64,000 nt of DNA from contig CAXMNX010000068.1 of assembly GCA_964194845.1 (NCBI GenBank), positions 62,001-126,000 of the forward strand, in the 5' to 3' direction. The stretch's first letter is position 1. Each line of letters begins with the position of its first letter. Below the pieces are notes generated by a model. That model saw only the letters and a program-made list of their open reading frames with translations. It was not told where the DNA came from and did not search any database. This document shows, piece by piece, positions 23,487-32,787 of this stretch. Made by a program: the position numbers and the translations under genes. Source of the DNA: CAXMNX01 sp964194845. GTDB taxonomy: Bacteria; Pseudomonadota; Alphaproteobacteria; Rhodobacterales; Rhodobacteraceae.

Positions 23487-25982
23487 ATGAGCGATACTGA
23501 CGGCAAAAAAACCCTTGGGCTGCGCGGCAGTCGTCCCGGTCAGGTGAAGCAAAGCTTCAGCCACGGCCGGACGAAGAATGTCGTGGTCGAAACCAAGCGC
23601 AGGCGCGTCGTCGTGCCGAAGCCCGGCGCGGCGCACGTGACGTCAAAGCCAAGCCCCGTCGCGTCGCCGGCAACGAACCCTTCGAACCGGCCAGCGGGCA
23701 TTACGGATGCCGAGCTGGAGCGTCGAATGAAGGCGCTTGCGGCGGCAAAAGCGGTTGAGGCGGACGAGGCCAAAAAACGCGTAGCCGACGAAAAGACCCG
23801 TGCAGAAGATCGCGAGCGCCGCCGCGCCGAAGTAGACGCCAAGGAACAGGAAGAACGCGAGCGCGAGGCAAAGGCCCGCGCGAAAGTGGAAGAAGAAGAA
23901 CTTCGCCAGCGCGAGGCCGATGAAGCCAAAGCCCTTGCGGCTGCTCCACCGCCTCCGGCTGCGACGGAAGAAGCTGCGGCCCCACGAGGCGCAGGCAAGC
24001 CAGCGCCCAAACCCCGCGAACGCGACGACCGCGACAACCGCAAGGATAACCGTGGCAGCAAAGGCAATCGCGACGACAATGCCCGCCGCGGGGGCAAGCT
24101 GACGCTGAACCAGGCGCTTGCCGGTGGTCAGGGCGGTCGGCAAAAATCACTGGCCGCGATGAAGCGAAAGCAAGAACGCGCGCGCCAGAAGGCGATGGGC
24201 GGAAATATCGAACGCGAAAAGGTCGTTCGCACCGTGCAGTTGCCCGAGGCAATCTCTGTAAGTGAGCTTGCGAACCGGATGTCCGAGCGGGTAGCCGATA
24301 TCGTTAAGTCGCTGATGAACAACGGCATCATGGCTACTCAAAACCAGTCCATCGATGCCGACACAGCAGAACTGATTATCGAGGAGTTTGGTCACAAAGT
24401 GCAGCGTGTTTCGGACTCAGATGTTGAAGACGTTATCGCTTCGATCGCGGACGCTGACGACGATCTTACGCCACGTCCGCCGGTCATTACCGTGATGGGC
24501 CACGTCGATCATGGTAAAACCTCGCTTCTTGATGCAATTCGAAATGCAAAAGTGGTTGCTGGCGAAGCTGGCGGTATCACCCAGCATATTGGTGCGTATC
24601 AGGTCGTTCAGGACGGCAAAATCCTGACATTTCTCGATACGCCGGGTCATGCGGCCTTCACGTCGATGCGCGCCCGCGGCGCTCAGGTGACAGATATCGT
24701 TGTGCTTGTTGTTGCTGCGGATGATGCGGTTATGCCGCAAACCGTTGAGGCTATTCACCACGCCAAGGCGGCGCAAGTGCCGATGATCGTGGCAATCAAC
24801 AAGATCGACCGCCCCAACGCCAACCCGCAAAAAGTTCGGACCGATCTGTTGCAGCACGAGGTGATGGTCGAAAAAATGTCGGGCGAAGTTCAGGACGTCG
24901 AAGTTTCGGCGATCAACGGCACTGGTCTGGACGAACTGCTGGAAGCGATATCGCTTCAGTCCGAAATTCTTGAGCTAAAAGCGAACCCCGAACGTGCGGC
25001 AACCGGTGCGGTTATCGAAGCCCAGCTTGACGTGGGCCGTGGGCCGGTTGCGACCGTCCTTATTCAAAATGGCACACTTCGCCAGGGCGACATTTTTGTT
25101 GTCGGCGAACAATGGGGCCGTGTTCGTGCGATGGAAAATGACAAGGGCGACCGGGTGAACGAAGCCGGACCTTCGGTTCCGGTCGAGGTTCTGGGCCTGA
25201 ACGGAACGCCCGAGGCCGGCGACGTGCTGAACGTTGTCGAAACCGAAGCGCAGGCGCGCGAGATTGCCGAATATCGCGAAAAGGCCGCGAAGGAAAAACG
25301 CGCTGCCGCTGGTGCTGCAACCACGCTCGAGCAACTGATGGCGAAGGCGAAAGAAGACAAAGACGTCGCCGAGATGCCGATCGTTGTGAAAACAGATGTG
25401 CAAGGCTCTGCCGAAGCAATCGTTCAGGCGATGGAGAAGATCGGCAACGACGAGGTTCGCGTTCGGGTATTGCATTCCGGCGTCGGGGCGATCACCGAGT
25501 CTGACGTCGGTCTGGCCGAAGCGTCGGGCGCGCCGGTCTTTGGTTTTAACGTAAGGGCAAATGCACCGGCGCGTAGCAGCGCCAACCAAAAGGGCATCGA
25601 AATTCGCTACTACAGCGTAATTTACGATCTTGTTGACGACGTGAAAGCGGCGGCGTCTGGACTGCTGAGTGCCGAAGTTCGCGAAAAATTCATTGGTTAC
25701 GCTCAGATAAAAGAGGTTTTCAAAGTTTCCGGTGTCGGCAAAGTTGCAGGCTGTCTTGTGACCGAAGGCGTTGCGCGCCGTTCAGCCGGTGTGCGGCTTC
25801 TGCGCGACGATGTTGTGATCCACGAAGGCACGCTGAAGACATTGAAGCGCTTCAAGGACGAGGCGGCTGAAGTTCAGTCCGGTCAGGAATGCGGCATGGC
25901 GTTCGAGAACTACGAAGACATTCGCGAAAACGATGTGATCGAGATTTTCGAGCGCGAAGAGGTCGAGCGCAGCCTGAGCTGA
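23487..25982 (+). CDS. infB: Translation initiation factor IF-2
   Basis: The GTPase that delivers initiator tRNA to the ribosome. The 831-residue protein has a long, charged, Ala/Glu/Arg-rich N-terminal region (about 40-230) with coiled-coil character, then the IF2-N motif (VSELANRMSERVADIVKSLM), the G domain starting at about residue 330 (GHVDHGKTSLLD; DTPGHAAFTSMRARGA; NKIDRP) and the C-terminal initiator-tRNA-binding domains. It starts seven bases after ylxR. A strong terminator follows. The usual next gene, rbfA, is not here. Confidence 0.95.
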   Translation: MSDTDGKKTLGLRGSRPGQVKQSFSHGRTKNVVVETKRRRVVVPKPGAAHVTSKPSPVASPATNPSNRPAGITDAELERRMKALAAAKAVEADEAKKRVADEKTRAEDRERRRAEVDAKEQEEREREAKARAKVEEEELRQREADEAKALAAAPPPPAATEEAAAPRGAGKPAPKPRERDDRDNRKDNRGSKGNRDDNARRGGKLTLNQALAGGQGGRQKSLAAMKRKQERARQKAMGGNIEREKVVRTVQLPEAISVSELANRMSERVADIVKSLMNNGIMATQNQSIDADTAELIIEEFGHKVQRVSDSDVEDVIASIADADDDLTPRPPVITVMGHVDHGKTSLLDAIRNAKVVAGEAGGITQHIGAYQVVQDGKILTFLDTPGHAAFTSMRARGAQVTDIVVLVVAADDAVMPQTVEAIHHAKAAQVPMIVAINKIDRPNANPQKVRTDLLQHEVMVEKMSGEVQDVEVSAINGTGLDELLEAISLQSEILELKANPERAATGAVIEAQLDVGRGPVATVLIQNGTLRQGDIFVVGEQWGRVRAMENDKGDRVNEAGPSVPVEVLGLNGTPEAGDVLNVVETEAQAREIAEYREKAAKEKRAAAGAATTLEQLMAKAKEDKDVAEMPIVVKTDVQGSAEAIVQAMEKIGNDEVRVRVLHSGVGAITESDVGLAEASGAPVFGFNVRANAPARSSANQKGIEIRYYSVIYDLVDDVKAAASGLLSAEVREKFIGYAQIKEVFKVSGVGKVAGCLVTEGVARRSAGVRLLRDDVVIHEGTLKTLKRFKDEAAEVQSGQECGMAFENYEDIRENDVIEIFEREEVERSLS

Positions 25983-26000
25983 TCCTGACAAGTTAAACTG

Positions 26001-26036
26001 AAAAGCGCGCCGAGGTTTCAGCGCGCTTTTCTATTT
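26001..26036 (+). terminator. Intrinsic terminator of the infB operon
   Basis: AAAAGCGCGC (26001-26010) pairs perfectly with GCGCGCTTTT (26021-26030) around a 10-base loop; the strand continues CTATTTT. It lies 18 bases after the infB stop. The A-run and T-run on opposite sides would let it also stop leftward transcripts from the small gene at 26174. Confidence 0.85.
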
Positions 26037-26051
26037 TCCGTGAGTAAGCGG

Positions 26052-26174
26052 TTAGACAGGAAACCCAAAAAACAATTGCTGGCCAACCCGGACCGCAATA
26101 CGTCCATCGGCCAGCGCCTGGACGAAATATCCCTGCACCGACACGCGGCTGCTAAGAAGTATTGTTCTGATCAT
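26052..26174 (-). CDS. Small hypothetical protein, 40 residues, SH3/OB-like pattern
   Basis: An ATG at 26172-26174 opens a 40-codon frame, MIRTILLSSRVSVQGYFVQA to a final FGFPV. The alternating hydrophobic pattern with G and DGR turns (VSVQGYFV, DGRIAVRVG) looks like a small beta-barrel. GGGGA lies 11 bases upstream. It is placed between the infB terminator and mutT, on mutT's strand, about 85 bases beyond the mutT stop. I recall similar tiny proteins in relatives, but cannot name a family. Confidence 0.5.
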   Translation of the reverse strand: MIRTILLSSRVSVQGYFVQALADGRIAVRVGQQLFFGFPV

Positions 26175-26258
26175 CTCGCCGAATCCCCATTTTCGGGCGA
26201 ATGTACGTATACACGTTTTCGTGAAGAAGTCACACGCCCTGCGCAAATTACCGCCTGC

Positions 26259-26657
26259 CTACAGCCAGTCTCGCAAAACTGGGATCAGCGGCAGGTCTGC
26301 GGGCGGCATAGGAAAGTTTTTGAGTTCGGTCGCCCGCACCCATTTCAGCGCCTGCCCTTCGCGTGACATCGGCGCGCCCACCCATTTCCGGCAGGCGAAA
26401 AGCGGCATCAGCAGATGAAAGTCGTCATAGCTGTGGCTGGCAAAGCTCAGCGGCGCCAGGCAGCTTTCCCAGGTGTCGATCCCCAGCTCCTCATGCAGCT
26501 CGCGAACCAGCGCCGCCTCGGGCGTCTCGCCGGGTTCGACCTTGCCGCCGGGAAATTCCCAAAGTCCGGCCATTGATTTGCCCGTCGGGCGCTGGGCAAT
26601 CAGCACGCGGGCGTCCGGGTCGATAAGGGCGACGGCGCTGACTAGAACGGTCTTCAC
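26259..26657 (-). CDS. mutT: 8-oxo-dGTP diphosphatase MutT
   Basis: Hydrolyses oxidised dGTP, preventing A:T to C:G mutations. The 132-residue NUDIX protein has the Nudix box GGKVEPGETPEAALVREL followed by HEELGI and the MutT-type LWEFPGG. Its ATG lies within the end of argJ (four-base ATGA overlap), so argJ and mutT are translated in sequence, an arrangement common in this group. Confidence 0.9.
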   Translation of the reverse strand: MKTVLVSAVALIDPDARVLIAQRPTGKSMAGLWEFPGGKVEPGETPEAALVRELHEELGIDTWESCLAPLSFASHSYDDFHLLMPLFACRKWVGAPMSREGQALKWVRATELKNFPMPPADLPLIPVLRDWL

Positions 26658-27880
26658 GAGCGATAGTCAGCGTTGATCGCAATGTAACCTGCGGTCAGGT
26701 CGCAGGTGTAAACCGTCGCCGACCCTGATCCCAGGCCAAGATCCGCTCGTATCGTGACTTCATCGCCCTTCATATGTGTGGCCGCATCGGCCTCGTCATA
26801 ATCCGGCGCGACTTTTCCATTTTCGGCCACCAGTGTCGTTCCAAACCAGATCGACAACCGATCCCGATCCGCCTCGGCCCCGGATTTGCCCACGGCCATC
26901 ACGATGCGGCCCCAGTTCGGGTCTTCCCCGGCAATGGCGGTTTTCACCAAGGGCGAGTTGGCGATCGCGAATGCGATTTGACGTGCATCATCGTTATCGG
27001 CAGCAGCTGTGACCTTCACCGTTACAAACTTCGTCGCACCTTCGCCGTCGCGGACAACCTGTTTGGCCAGGTCGTGCATGACCTCGAACAGTGCGGCCGA
27101 AAATCGTCCGTTCCCGGCCACCCCGACACCCGACGCGCCGGTCGCCGCCACCAGCAACGTGTCTGACGTGGAAGTGTCGCTATCGACGGTAATGCAGTTG
27201 AACGTCTGATCGCAATGCCCGGAAACCAGCTGCTGCAACGCGTCAAACCCGATCTTCGCATCGGAAAAGATATAGACCAGCATCGTCGCCATATCCGGCG
27301 CGATCATGCCCGAACCCTTGGCGATGCCCGCGATCTTCACCGTTTTGCCTTCGATCTCGACGGTGCGCGTGGACCCTTTCGCAAAGGTGTCCGTCGTCAT
27401 GATCGCTGCTGCCGCGTTGGCGATGCCCTCTGACGAAAGCCCGTCTTTCAGCGCATCAAAAGCCGAGGTTATGCGCCCATGCGGCAGTTTCTCACCGATA
27501 ACGCCGGTGGATGACGTGAAGGTCCTGGCTTCGGGGATGCCCAACACGCTCGCGGCTTGCCCGGTGATCGCCTGGACCGCCGCAATCCCATCGGCGCCGG
27601 TAAAAGCGTTGGCATTTCCGGCGTTTACGACGATCGCTGCCCCATTGCCAGGCGGCCCGCCCAGCTTGGCCTGACAATCCAGAACCGGTGCCGCGCGGGT
27701 CTTCGAGCGGGTGAACGTGCCCGCGATGACGGTTCCGGGCGCAAGCTCGGCCAACATCACATCAGCGCGGCCCGCGTATTTAACCCCGGCCTCAACCGCA
27801 GAAAACCGAACGCCGTCGATCACCGGCAGATCGGGAAAGCCGCCCTTTGGGGCCAACGGCGACACCGGCAGGTCTGCCAT
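26654..27880 (-). CDS. argJ: Bifunctional glutamate N-acetyltransferase/amino-acid acetyltransferase
   Basis: ArgJ recycles the acetyl group in arginine synthesis (ornithine acetyltransferase) and may also make N-acetylglutamate. The 408-residue precursor carries the self-cleavage site in IAPDMATMLVYIFSD, where the bond between Ala and Thr of ATML is cut and the Thr becomes the nucleophile. Length is normal. It lies two bases from the parvulin gene's stop, and mutT follows with an overlap. Confidence 0.93.
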   Translation of the reverse strand: MADLPVSPLAPKGGFPDLPVIDGVRFSAVEAGVKYAGRADVMLAELAPGTVIAGTFTRSKTRAAPVLDCQAKLGGPPGNGAAIVVNAGNANAFTGADGIAAVQAITGQAASVLGIPEARTFTSSTGVIGEKLPHGRITSAFDALKDGLSSEGIANAAAAIMTTDTFAKGSTRTVEIEGKTVKIAGIAKGSGMIAPDMATMLVYIFSDAKIGFDALQQLVSGHCDQTFNCITVDSDTSTSDTLLVAATGASGVGVAGNGRFSAALFEVMHDLAKQVVRDGEGATKFVTVKVTAAADNDDARQIAFAIANSPLVKTAIAGEDPNWGRIVMAVGKSGAEADRDRLSIWFGTTLVAENGKVAPDYDEADAATHMKGDEVTIRADLGLGSGSATVYTCDLTAGYIAINADYRS

Positions 27881-27882
27881 AG

Positions 27883-28731
27883 TTATTCTCCGAGAAGCGA
27901 AAAATCGTCCAGAAGTTTGGGATCAACGTCGGTGGTCGTTTTTCGGGTGATGTCTGCACCGTCCGACAGTTCGGCCACGCGCGCGTCAATCGCCTCGCGC
28001 TGAATCTGATCGACAATCTCGGCGCGAACCTCATCCAGCGCCGGCGCTTCCTTCAGGCGTGTTTCGTTCAGCCGGATGACATGCCAGCCAAACTGCGTTT
28101 GAACGGGGCCGGATACGGTTTCGATATCCATTGCGACAACGGCGGCCTCAAACTGCGGGACCATGGCACCGACGCCAAACCATCCCAATTGCCCGCCATT
28201 CGGCCCCGAGGGACCGGTCGATTTCTCCTGCGCAAGTTCCGCGAAATCCGCGCCATTGCCAAGCTCTTCAACCAGCGCTTTCGCCTCGTCCTCGGTTTCA
28301 ACCAGAATGTGGCTGGCGTTGTATTCGGTCTCAGGCTCCGTGCCGCCGTAGGCCATGTCGTAGGCTGCTTTGAGCGCGGCATCGGTGGTAGCATCTGACG
28401 ATATCTCCGTGATCACTTCGGCCGCCCTAAGTGCCCGCTCTTCATTTTCCAGCGTCGCGACCGACCCAGGCGAAAGCTCGCCCGATTGCCCGCCCAGGAT
28501 CGTCTGCTGCACCAGTTGATCCAGGATCCCTTCAAACAAAATATCCGGCGAAAGCGATTGGTACTGCGCCGGAAGCCGCTGCTTCAGGACAATCATATGC
28601 GCCAACGTGATATCCGTGTCGTTAACCGTCGCAACGACTGTGTCGGCGCCGATGTGACTGTCGGCCCGAAGCGGCGCCGAAAGCGCTAAAAGGGCAACAA
28701 TTGCGGCGGAAATCGTGGCTTTGGACAGCAT
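27883..28731 (-). CDS. Periplasmic peptidyl-prolyl cis-trans isomerase (parvulin/SurA-like)
   Basis: A 282-residue exported parvulin. The signal peptide is ATISAAIVALLALSAPLRAD. Residues about 35-140 form a helical chaperone-like part (TVVATVNDTDITLAHMIVLK), and 145-240 the rotamase domain (NASHILVETEDEAKALVEEL, GPNGGQLGWFGVGAMVPQFE, VQTQFGWHVIRL). The ATG at 28729-28731 gives the signal peptide; the frame runs further upstream. It likely helps fold exported proteins. It is divergent from secA. Confidence 0.88.
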   Translation of the reverse strand: MLSKATISAAIVALLALSAPLRADSHIGADTVVATVNDTDITLAHMIVLKQRLPAQYQSLSPDILFEGILDQLVQQTILGGQSGELSPGSVATLENEERALRAAEVITEISSDATTDAALKAAYDMAYGGTEPETEYNASHILVETEDEAKALVEELGNGADFAELAQEKSTGPSGPNGGQLGWFGVGAMVPQFEAAVVAMDIETVSGPVQTQFGWHVIRLNETRLKEAPALDEVRAEIVDQIQREAIDARVAELSDGADITRKTTTDVDPKLLDDFSLLGE

Positions 28732-28768
28732 TATCAAACCTCTCTCGGTGCCGCAGCGGCAGGCGACG

Positions 28769-28858
28769 TTGACAGTCAGAAACCCGCCCCTTACATCGCT
28801 GGCAACGGGGTGAGGCGGGTTACTTTGCCCTTCTATGGCGGGCCAGAGGCACGGGCAA
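28769..28858 (+). promoter_or_regulatory. secA leader: possible promoter and two hairpins
   Basis: TTGACA (28769-28774) and TACATC (28792-28797) with a 17-base spacer could be a secA promoter; the -10 match is poor. The same stretch holds AACCCGCC (28781-28788) pairing with GGCGGGTT (28814-28821), and TTGCCC (28825-28830) pairing with GGGCAA (28853-28858). These could structure the secA 5' leader. All inferred by eye. Confidence 0.35.
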
Positions 28859-28910
28859 GCGTATCCCCTCACACAACCTCGTCAGTCAAACCCACTTGAG
28901 GCAGGTGCAT

Positions 28911-31616
28911 ATGCTTGGTTTCGGAACGATCGCGAAGAAAGTCTTCGGCACGGTCAATGATCGCCAGATCAAGGCCACTCAGGGCGTCGTTGACCAGATC
29001 AATGCGCTCGAGCCCGATTTTGAACCCCTTAGCGACGACGAACTGATCGCCAAGACCGACGAGCTGAAGAAACGTGTGGCTGACGGCGCAGCGCTGGACG
29101 ATGTTCTGCCCGAAGCGTTTGCAAACTGCCGCGAGGCTGCAAGACGCGCGCTGGGCCTTCGCGCGTTTGACGTCCAGCTTGTCGGCGGCCTGTTTCTGCA
29201 CCAGGGCAATATCGCCGAAATGAAAACCGGCGAAGGCAAAACACTGGTCGCGACCTTTCCCGCTTACTTGAACGCGCTGACCGGAAATAATGTTCATATC
29301 GTCACTGTGAACGACTATCTGGCGAAGCGGGATTCTGACTGGATGGGCAAGGTCTATACCGCGCTGGGCCTGACAACCGGTGTTGTCTATCCCCATCAAC
29401 CGGATGACGAAAAGAAAGCGGCCTACGCCGCCGACATCACCTACGCGACCAATAACGAACTTGGTTTCGATTATCTTCGCGACAACATGAAACCCAATCT
29501 GATCGACATGTCGCAGCGCGGGCACTTCTTCGCGATTGTCGACGAGGTGGATTCGATCCTGATCGACGAAGCCCGGACCCCGTTGATTATTTCCGGCCCG
29601 GCACAGGATCGGTCCGAGCTTTACATCTCGATCGACAAACTGATCCCGCGACTGACGGACGAGCATTATTCAATCGACGAAAAGTCGCGGAACGTGACCT
29701 ACACCGACGAGGGCAACGAGTTTCTGGAAGAGGTCCTTCACGCCGAAGGCCTGCTTCCCGAAGAACAATCGCTTTACGACCCTGAATCCACGACAATCGT
29801 CCATCACATCAATCAAGGCCTGCGTGCGCACAAGCTGTTCTCCAAGGACAAAGATTATATCGTCCGCGACAACGAAGTCGTGCTGATCGACGAATTTACC
29901 GGGCGCATGATGTCTGGTCGCCGGATGTCCGATGGTCTCCATCAGGCAATCGAGGCCAAGGAAGGCGCGGCGATCCAGCCGGAAAACGTGACGCTGGCCA
30001 GCGTCACCTTCCAGAACTACTTCCGGCTTTACAGCAAGCTGGCTGGTATGACCGGCACGGCGGCGACCGAGGCGGAGGAATTTGCCGAGATTTATGGGCT
30101 TGGCGTGATCGAAATCCCAACCAACGTCGATGTCGCGCGCGAAGACGAAGACGACCAGATCTATCGCACGTCGAAGGAAAAGTTCGAAGGCGTCGTTGCT
30201 GCGATCAAGCAAGCCAACGAGAAAAACCAACCGGTTCTTGTCGGCACAACGTCGATTGAACGGTCCGAATTTCTGTCTGGGCTTTTGGAAGAAGAAGGCG
30301 TCCCGCATAACGTCCTGAACGCCCGCCAGCACGAGCAAGAGGCGCAAATCATCGCGGATGCGGGCAAACCCGGCGCGGTGACGATTGCGACCAATATGGC
30401 GGGCCGCGGCACCGATATTCAGCTTGGCGGCAACGTGGAAATGCGCGTGATGCAGGACCTGGACGCCGATCCTGAAGCCGATCCCGATGCCGTTCGAACG
30501 AAAATCGAGGCCGAGGTGGCGGACGCCAAGAAAGTAGTGCTGGAAGCAGGCGGTCTGTATGTTCTGGGCACCGAACGCCACGAAAGCCGTCGCATCGACA
30601 ACCAGTTGCGCGGCCGGTCAGGCCGACAAGGCGACCCCGGAAAGTCGTCGTTTTTCCTCAGCCTTGAAGATGACCTGATGCGGATCTTTGGCTCCGAACG
30701 TCTGGACAAGGTTCTGAACACTTTGGGTATGCAGGAAGGCGAGGCGATCAAGCACCCCTGGGTGAACAAATCGCTCGAACGCGCCCAGGCCAAGGTCGAG
30801 GGCCGGAACTTCGACATTCGCAAACAGCTTTTGAAACTCGACGATGTTCTGAACGACCAGCGGAAAGTGATCTTCGGCCAGCGCATGGAAATAATGGAAT
30901 CCACAGAAGTCGAAGAGATTGTTCAGGACATGCGGCACGAAGTGGTCGATGATCTGGTCGATACCCACATCCCGGCGAAATCCTATGCAGATCAGTGGGA
31001 TACCGAAGGTCTGAAGGCCGAAGTCCAGGAACGTATTGGCATTGATGTCCCCGTTGTCGAATGGGGTGACGAAGAAGGCGTCGATGACGAAATGATCCGC
31101 GAACGGCTGTATGCGGCATCCGACGAGTTCATGGCCGACAAGACCGAGAAATTCGGCGAAGAAAATATGCGATCCATCGAAAAGCAGCTTTTGCTGCAAA
31201 CGATGGACACGAAATGGCGCGAACACATTCTCACGCTCGAACATCTGCGCTCGGTCGTCGGTTTTCGCGCTTACGCCCAGCGCGACCCGGTGAACGAATA
31301 CAAGACGGAATCGTTCCAGCTGTTCGAGGGCCTGCTCGACAGCCTTCGTGGCGAGGTGACCCAGAAGCTTGCGCAGATCCGCCCGATGTCCGAGGAAGAA
31401 CAGCAGGCGATGTTGCAACAGATGCTGGCGCAGCAGCAGGCCGCAACCGGCACCGCACCTGCCGTCGATAACAATGACCCGCCGACACCGACCCAGGCAG
31501 CAATCGACGCGGGCTTTGATGAAGTCGACCGGTCCACCTGGGGAAATCCCGGCCGGAATGATCCATGCCCCTGCGAGTCCGGCAAGAAATTCAAACATTG
31601 TCACGGCGCGCTTTGA
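28911..31616 (+). CDS. secA: Preprotein translocase ATPase SecA
   Basis: The motor that pushes unfolded preproteins through SecYEG. The 901-residue protein shows MKTGEGKTLVATFPAYLNAL (Walker A), VDEVDSILIDEARTPLIISG (DEAD-type Walker B), TNMAGRGTDIQLGGNVE and the QLRGRSGRQGDPG motif, then a variable linker and the C-terminal zinc motif CPCESGKKFKHCHG. The ATG at 28911 gives the canonical MLGFGTIAKKVFG start. Confidence 0.96.
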   Translation: MLGFGTIAKKVFGTVNDRQIKATQGVVDQINALEPDFEPLSDDELIAKTDELKKRVADGAALDDVLPEAFANCREAARRALGLRAFDVQLVGGLFLHQGNIAEMKTGEGKTLVATFPAYLNALTGNNVHIVTVNDYLAKRDSDWMGKVYTALGLTTGVVYPHQPDDEKKAAYAADITYATNNELGFDYLRDNMKPNLIDMSQRGHFFAIVDEVDSILIDEARTPLIISGPAQDRSELYISIDKLIPRLTDEHYSIDEKSRNVTYTDEGNEFLEEVLHAEGLLPEEQSLYDPESTTIVHHINQGLRAHKLFSKDKDYIVRDNEVVLIDEFTGRMMSGRRMSDGLHQAIEAKEGAAIQPENVTLASVTFQNYFRLYSKLAGMTGTAATEAEEFAEIYGLGVIEIPTNVDVAREDEDDQIYRTSKEKFEGVVAAIKQANEKNQPVLVGTTSIERSEFLSGLLEEEGVPHNVLNARQHEQEAQIIADAGKPGAVTIATNMAGRGTDIQLGGNVEMRVMQDLDADPEADPDAVRTKIEAEVADAKKVVLEAGGLYVLGTERHESRRIDNQLRGRSGRQGDPGKSSFFLSLEDDLMRIFGSERLDKVLNTLGMQEGEAIKHPWVNKSLERAQAKVEGRNFDIRKQLLKLDDVLNDQRKVIFGQRMEIMESTEVEEIVQDMRHEVVDDLVDTHIPAKSYADQWDTEGLKAEVQERIGIDVPVVEWGDEEGVDDEMIRERLYAASDEFMADKTEKFGEENMRSIEKQLLLQTMDTKWREHILTLEHLRSVVGFRAYAQRDPVNEYKTESFQLFEGLLDSLRGEVTQKLAQIRPMSEEEQQAMLQQMLAQQQAATGTAPAVDNNDPPTPTQAAIDAGFDEVDRSTWGNPGRNDPCPCESGKKFKHCHGAL

Positions 31617-31721
31617 CGCGCTGTGGCGAATTCGACTCAAAATGCCTCAGAAATGTCCCCGGTAAACACGTAAACGCAGACAGGGACTGAACTTTTCCTT
31701 TAAACTTTCGCCTTAACACGT

Positions 31722-31760
31722 GGGCAGCGACAACGACTGCCCGGTCGCCGGTTTTCCGGT
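31722..31760 (+). terminator. Small hairpins between secA and the next gene
   Basis: GGGCAG (31722-31727) pairs with CTGCCC (31737-31742), and GCCGG (31747-31751) pairs with CCGGT (31756-31760) around TTTT. They lie in the 164-base gap after secA. There is no clear T-run, so a terminator role is uncertain. Confidence 0.3.
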
Positions 31761-31780
31761 GGCCTTAGATGGAGGCAGGC

Positions 31781-32764
31781 ATGAACTTATTTGCGGCGCT
31801 TAACTGGCGGCGGGCACTGATGATTGTCGGCACCCTGCTGGTTGCTTTCGCCAGCGGCCATGTCATGCAGTCCTTGGCAGTCAATAACACACCCCTGGTC
31901 AATACCGGAATTGCCCCCGACGCCGCACCGCTGCTTCGTCGGGCGGGTGAACCACCGGAGTTGCCGGTGCCGCCAGCGGCCACATTGACACCGATACTTC
32001 AGACACCCCCCAGCCTGCGCGACCGCGTGACCCGCGACCAGCCCGCGCCGTTGCTGCCGCGTGACGAAGCCAGGCTTGTTCCGCTAGGCGCGCCCTGTCG
32101 CGCCGAACTTGTGACCACGGCCAAACCTGCCGGGATAATCGGCCTGACAATCTCCGCACCCTGCTGGCCGTCGTCGCCGGTACACATCCGTCACAGCGGT
32201 CTGAACATTACTGAAACGCTGGATGCACAGGGCCGCCTTTCAATTGATCTTCCCGCACTCAGCCCGGTGGCGCGCATTGAAGTAGCCTACCCCGACAACA
32301 CATTCGGGCACGAGGTGTTGGAACTGCCCGAGGTCGAGGCGCTGTATCGCGTCGCACTGTCCTGGGAAGGAACCCAGATCCTGACGCTTCACGCGTTGGA
32401 ACTTGGCGCTGCCCACGGTCAGCGGGGCCATATCTATTCGGCGCATCGCGGCACACCGGCTCGCACGGTCCGTGGCGTCGGCGGCTTCCTGACCAGACTG
32501 GGTGACGGCACCGGCAGCGTCGCTGAAATATATACCTATCCGCGCGAAGACGCCCGCTCGCGCGGTGTTGTGCGCCTTAGTGCCGAGGCCGAGGTCACAT
32601 CTGCAACCTGCGGCCGCGTTGCCGAGGCGTCGGCAATACAAACCGACGCACTTGGCGGCCTGCAAACCAGCGAAGTTGTGCTTTCGATGCCGGATTGCGA
32701 GGCGCTTGGTGAAATCGTTCTGTTGAAAAACCTGTTCAGGGATCTGAGACTGGCAGGGCGTTAA
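31781..32764 (+). CDS. Membrane-anchored hypothetical protein
   Basis: A 327-residue protein with one N-terminal membrane segment (WRRALMIVGTLLVAFASGHV), a Pro-rich stretch (about 50-100) and a periplasmic part with pairs of cysteines (GAPCRAEL, SAPCWPSS, SATCGRV, MPDCEAL) that could form disulfides. Such proteins are sometimes labelled translocase by position next to secA, but I see no translocase motif. GGAGG lies ten bases before the ATG at 31781. The next gene starts 23 bases on, so the two are likely cotranscribed. Confidence 0.75.
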   Translation: MNLFAALNWRRALMIVGTLLVAFASGHVMQSLAVNNTPLVNTGIAPDAAPLLRRAGEPPELPVPPAATLTPILQTPPSLRDRVTRDQPAPLLPRDEARLVPLGAPCRAELVTTAKPAGIIGLTISAPCWPSSPVHIRHSGLNITETLDAQGRLSIDLPALSPVARIEVAYPDNTFGHEVLELPEVEALYRVALSWEGTQILTLHALELGAAHGQRGHIYSAHRGTPARTVRGVGGFLTRLGDGTGSVAEIYTYPREDARSRGVVRLSAEAEVTSATCGRVAEASAIQTDALGGLQTSEVVLSMPDCEALGEIVLLKNLFRDLRLAGR

Positions 32765-32787
32765 ACCCGAAGGGACAGTCGCTGCCG

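Noticed and set aside
26040..26366. A 108-codon plus-strand ORF after infB
   Set aside because: It overlaps mutT and the 40-residue minus-strand gene, and begins after the infB terminator without a promoter or motif.
30618..31640. A 340-codon minus-strand ORF opposite secA
   Set aside because: Antisense to SecA motifs; Phe/Asp/Val-rich shadow translation.
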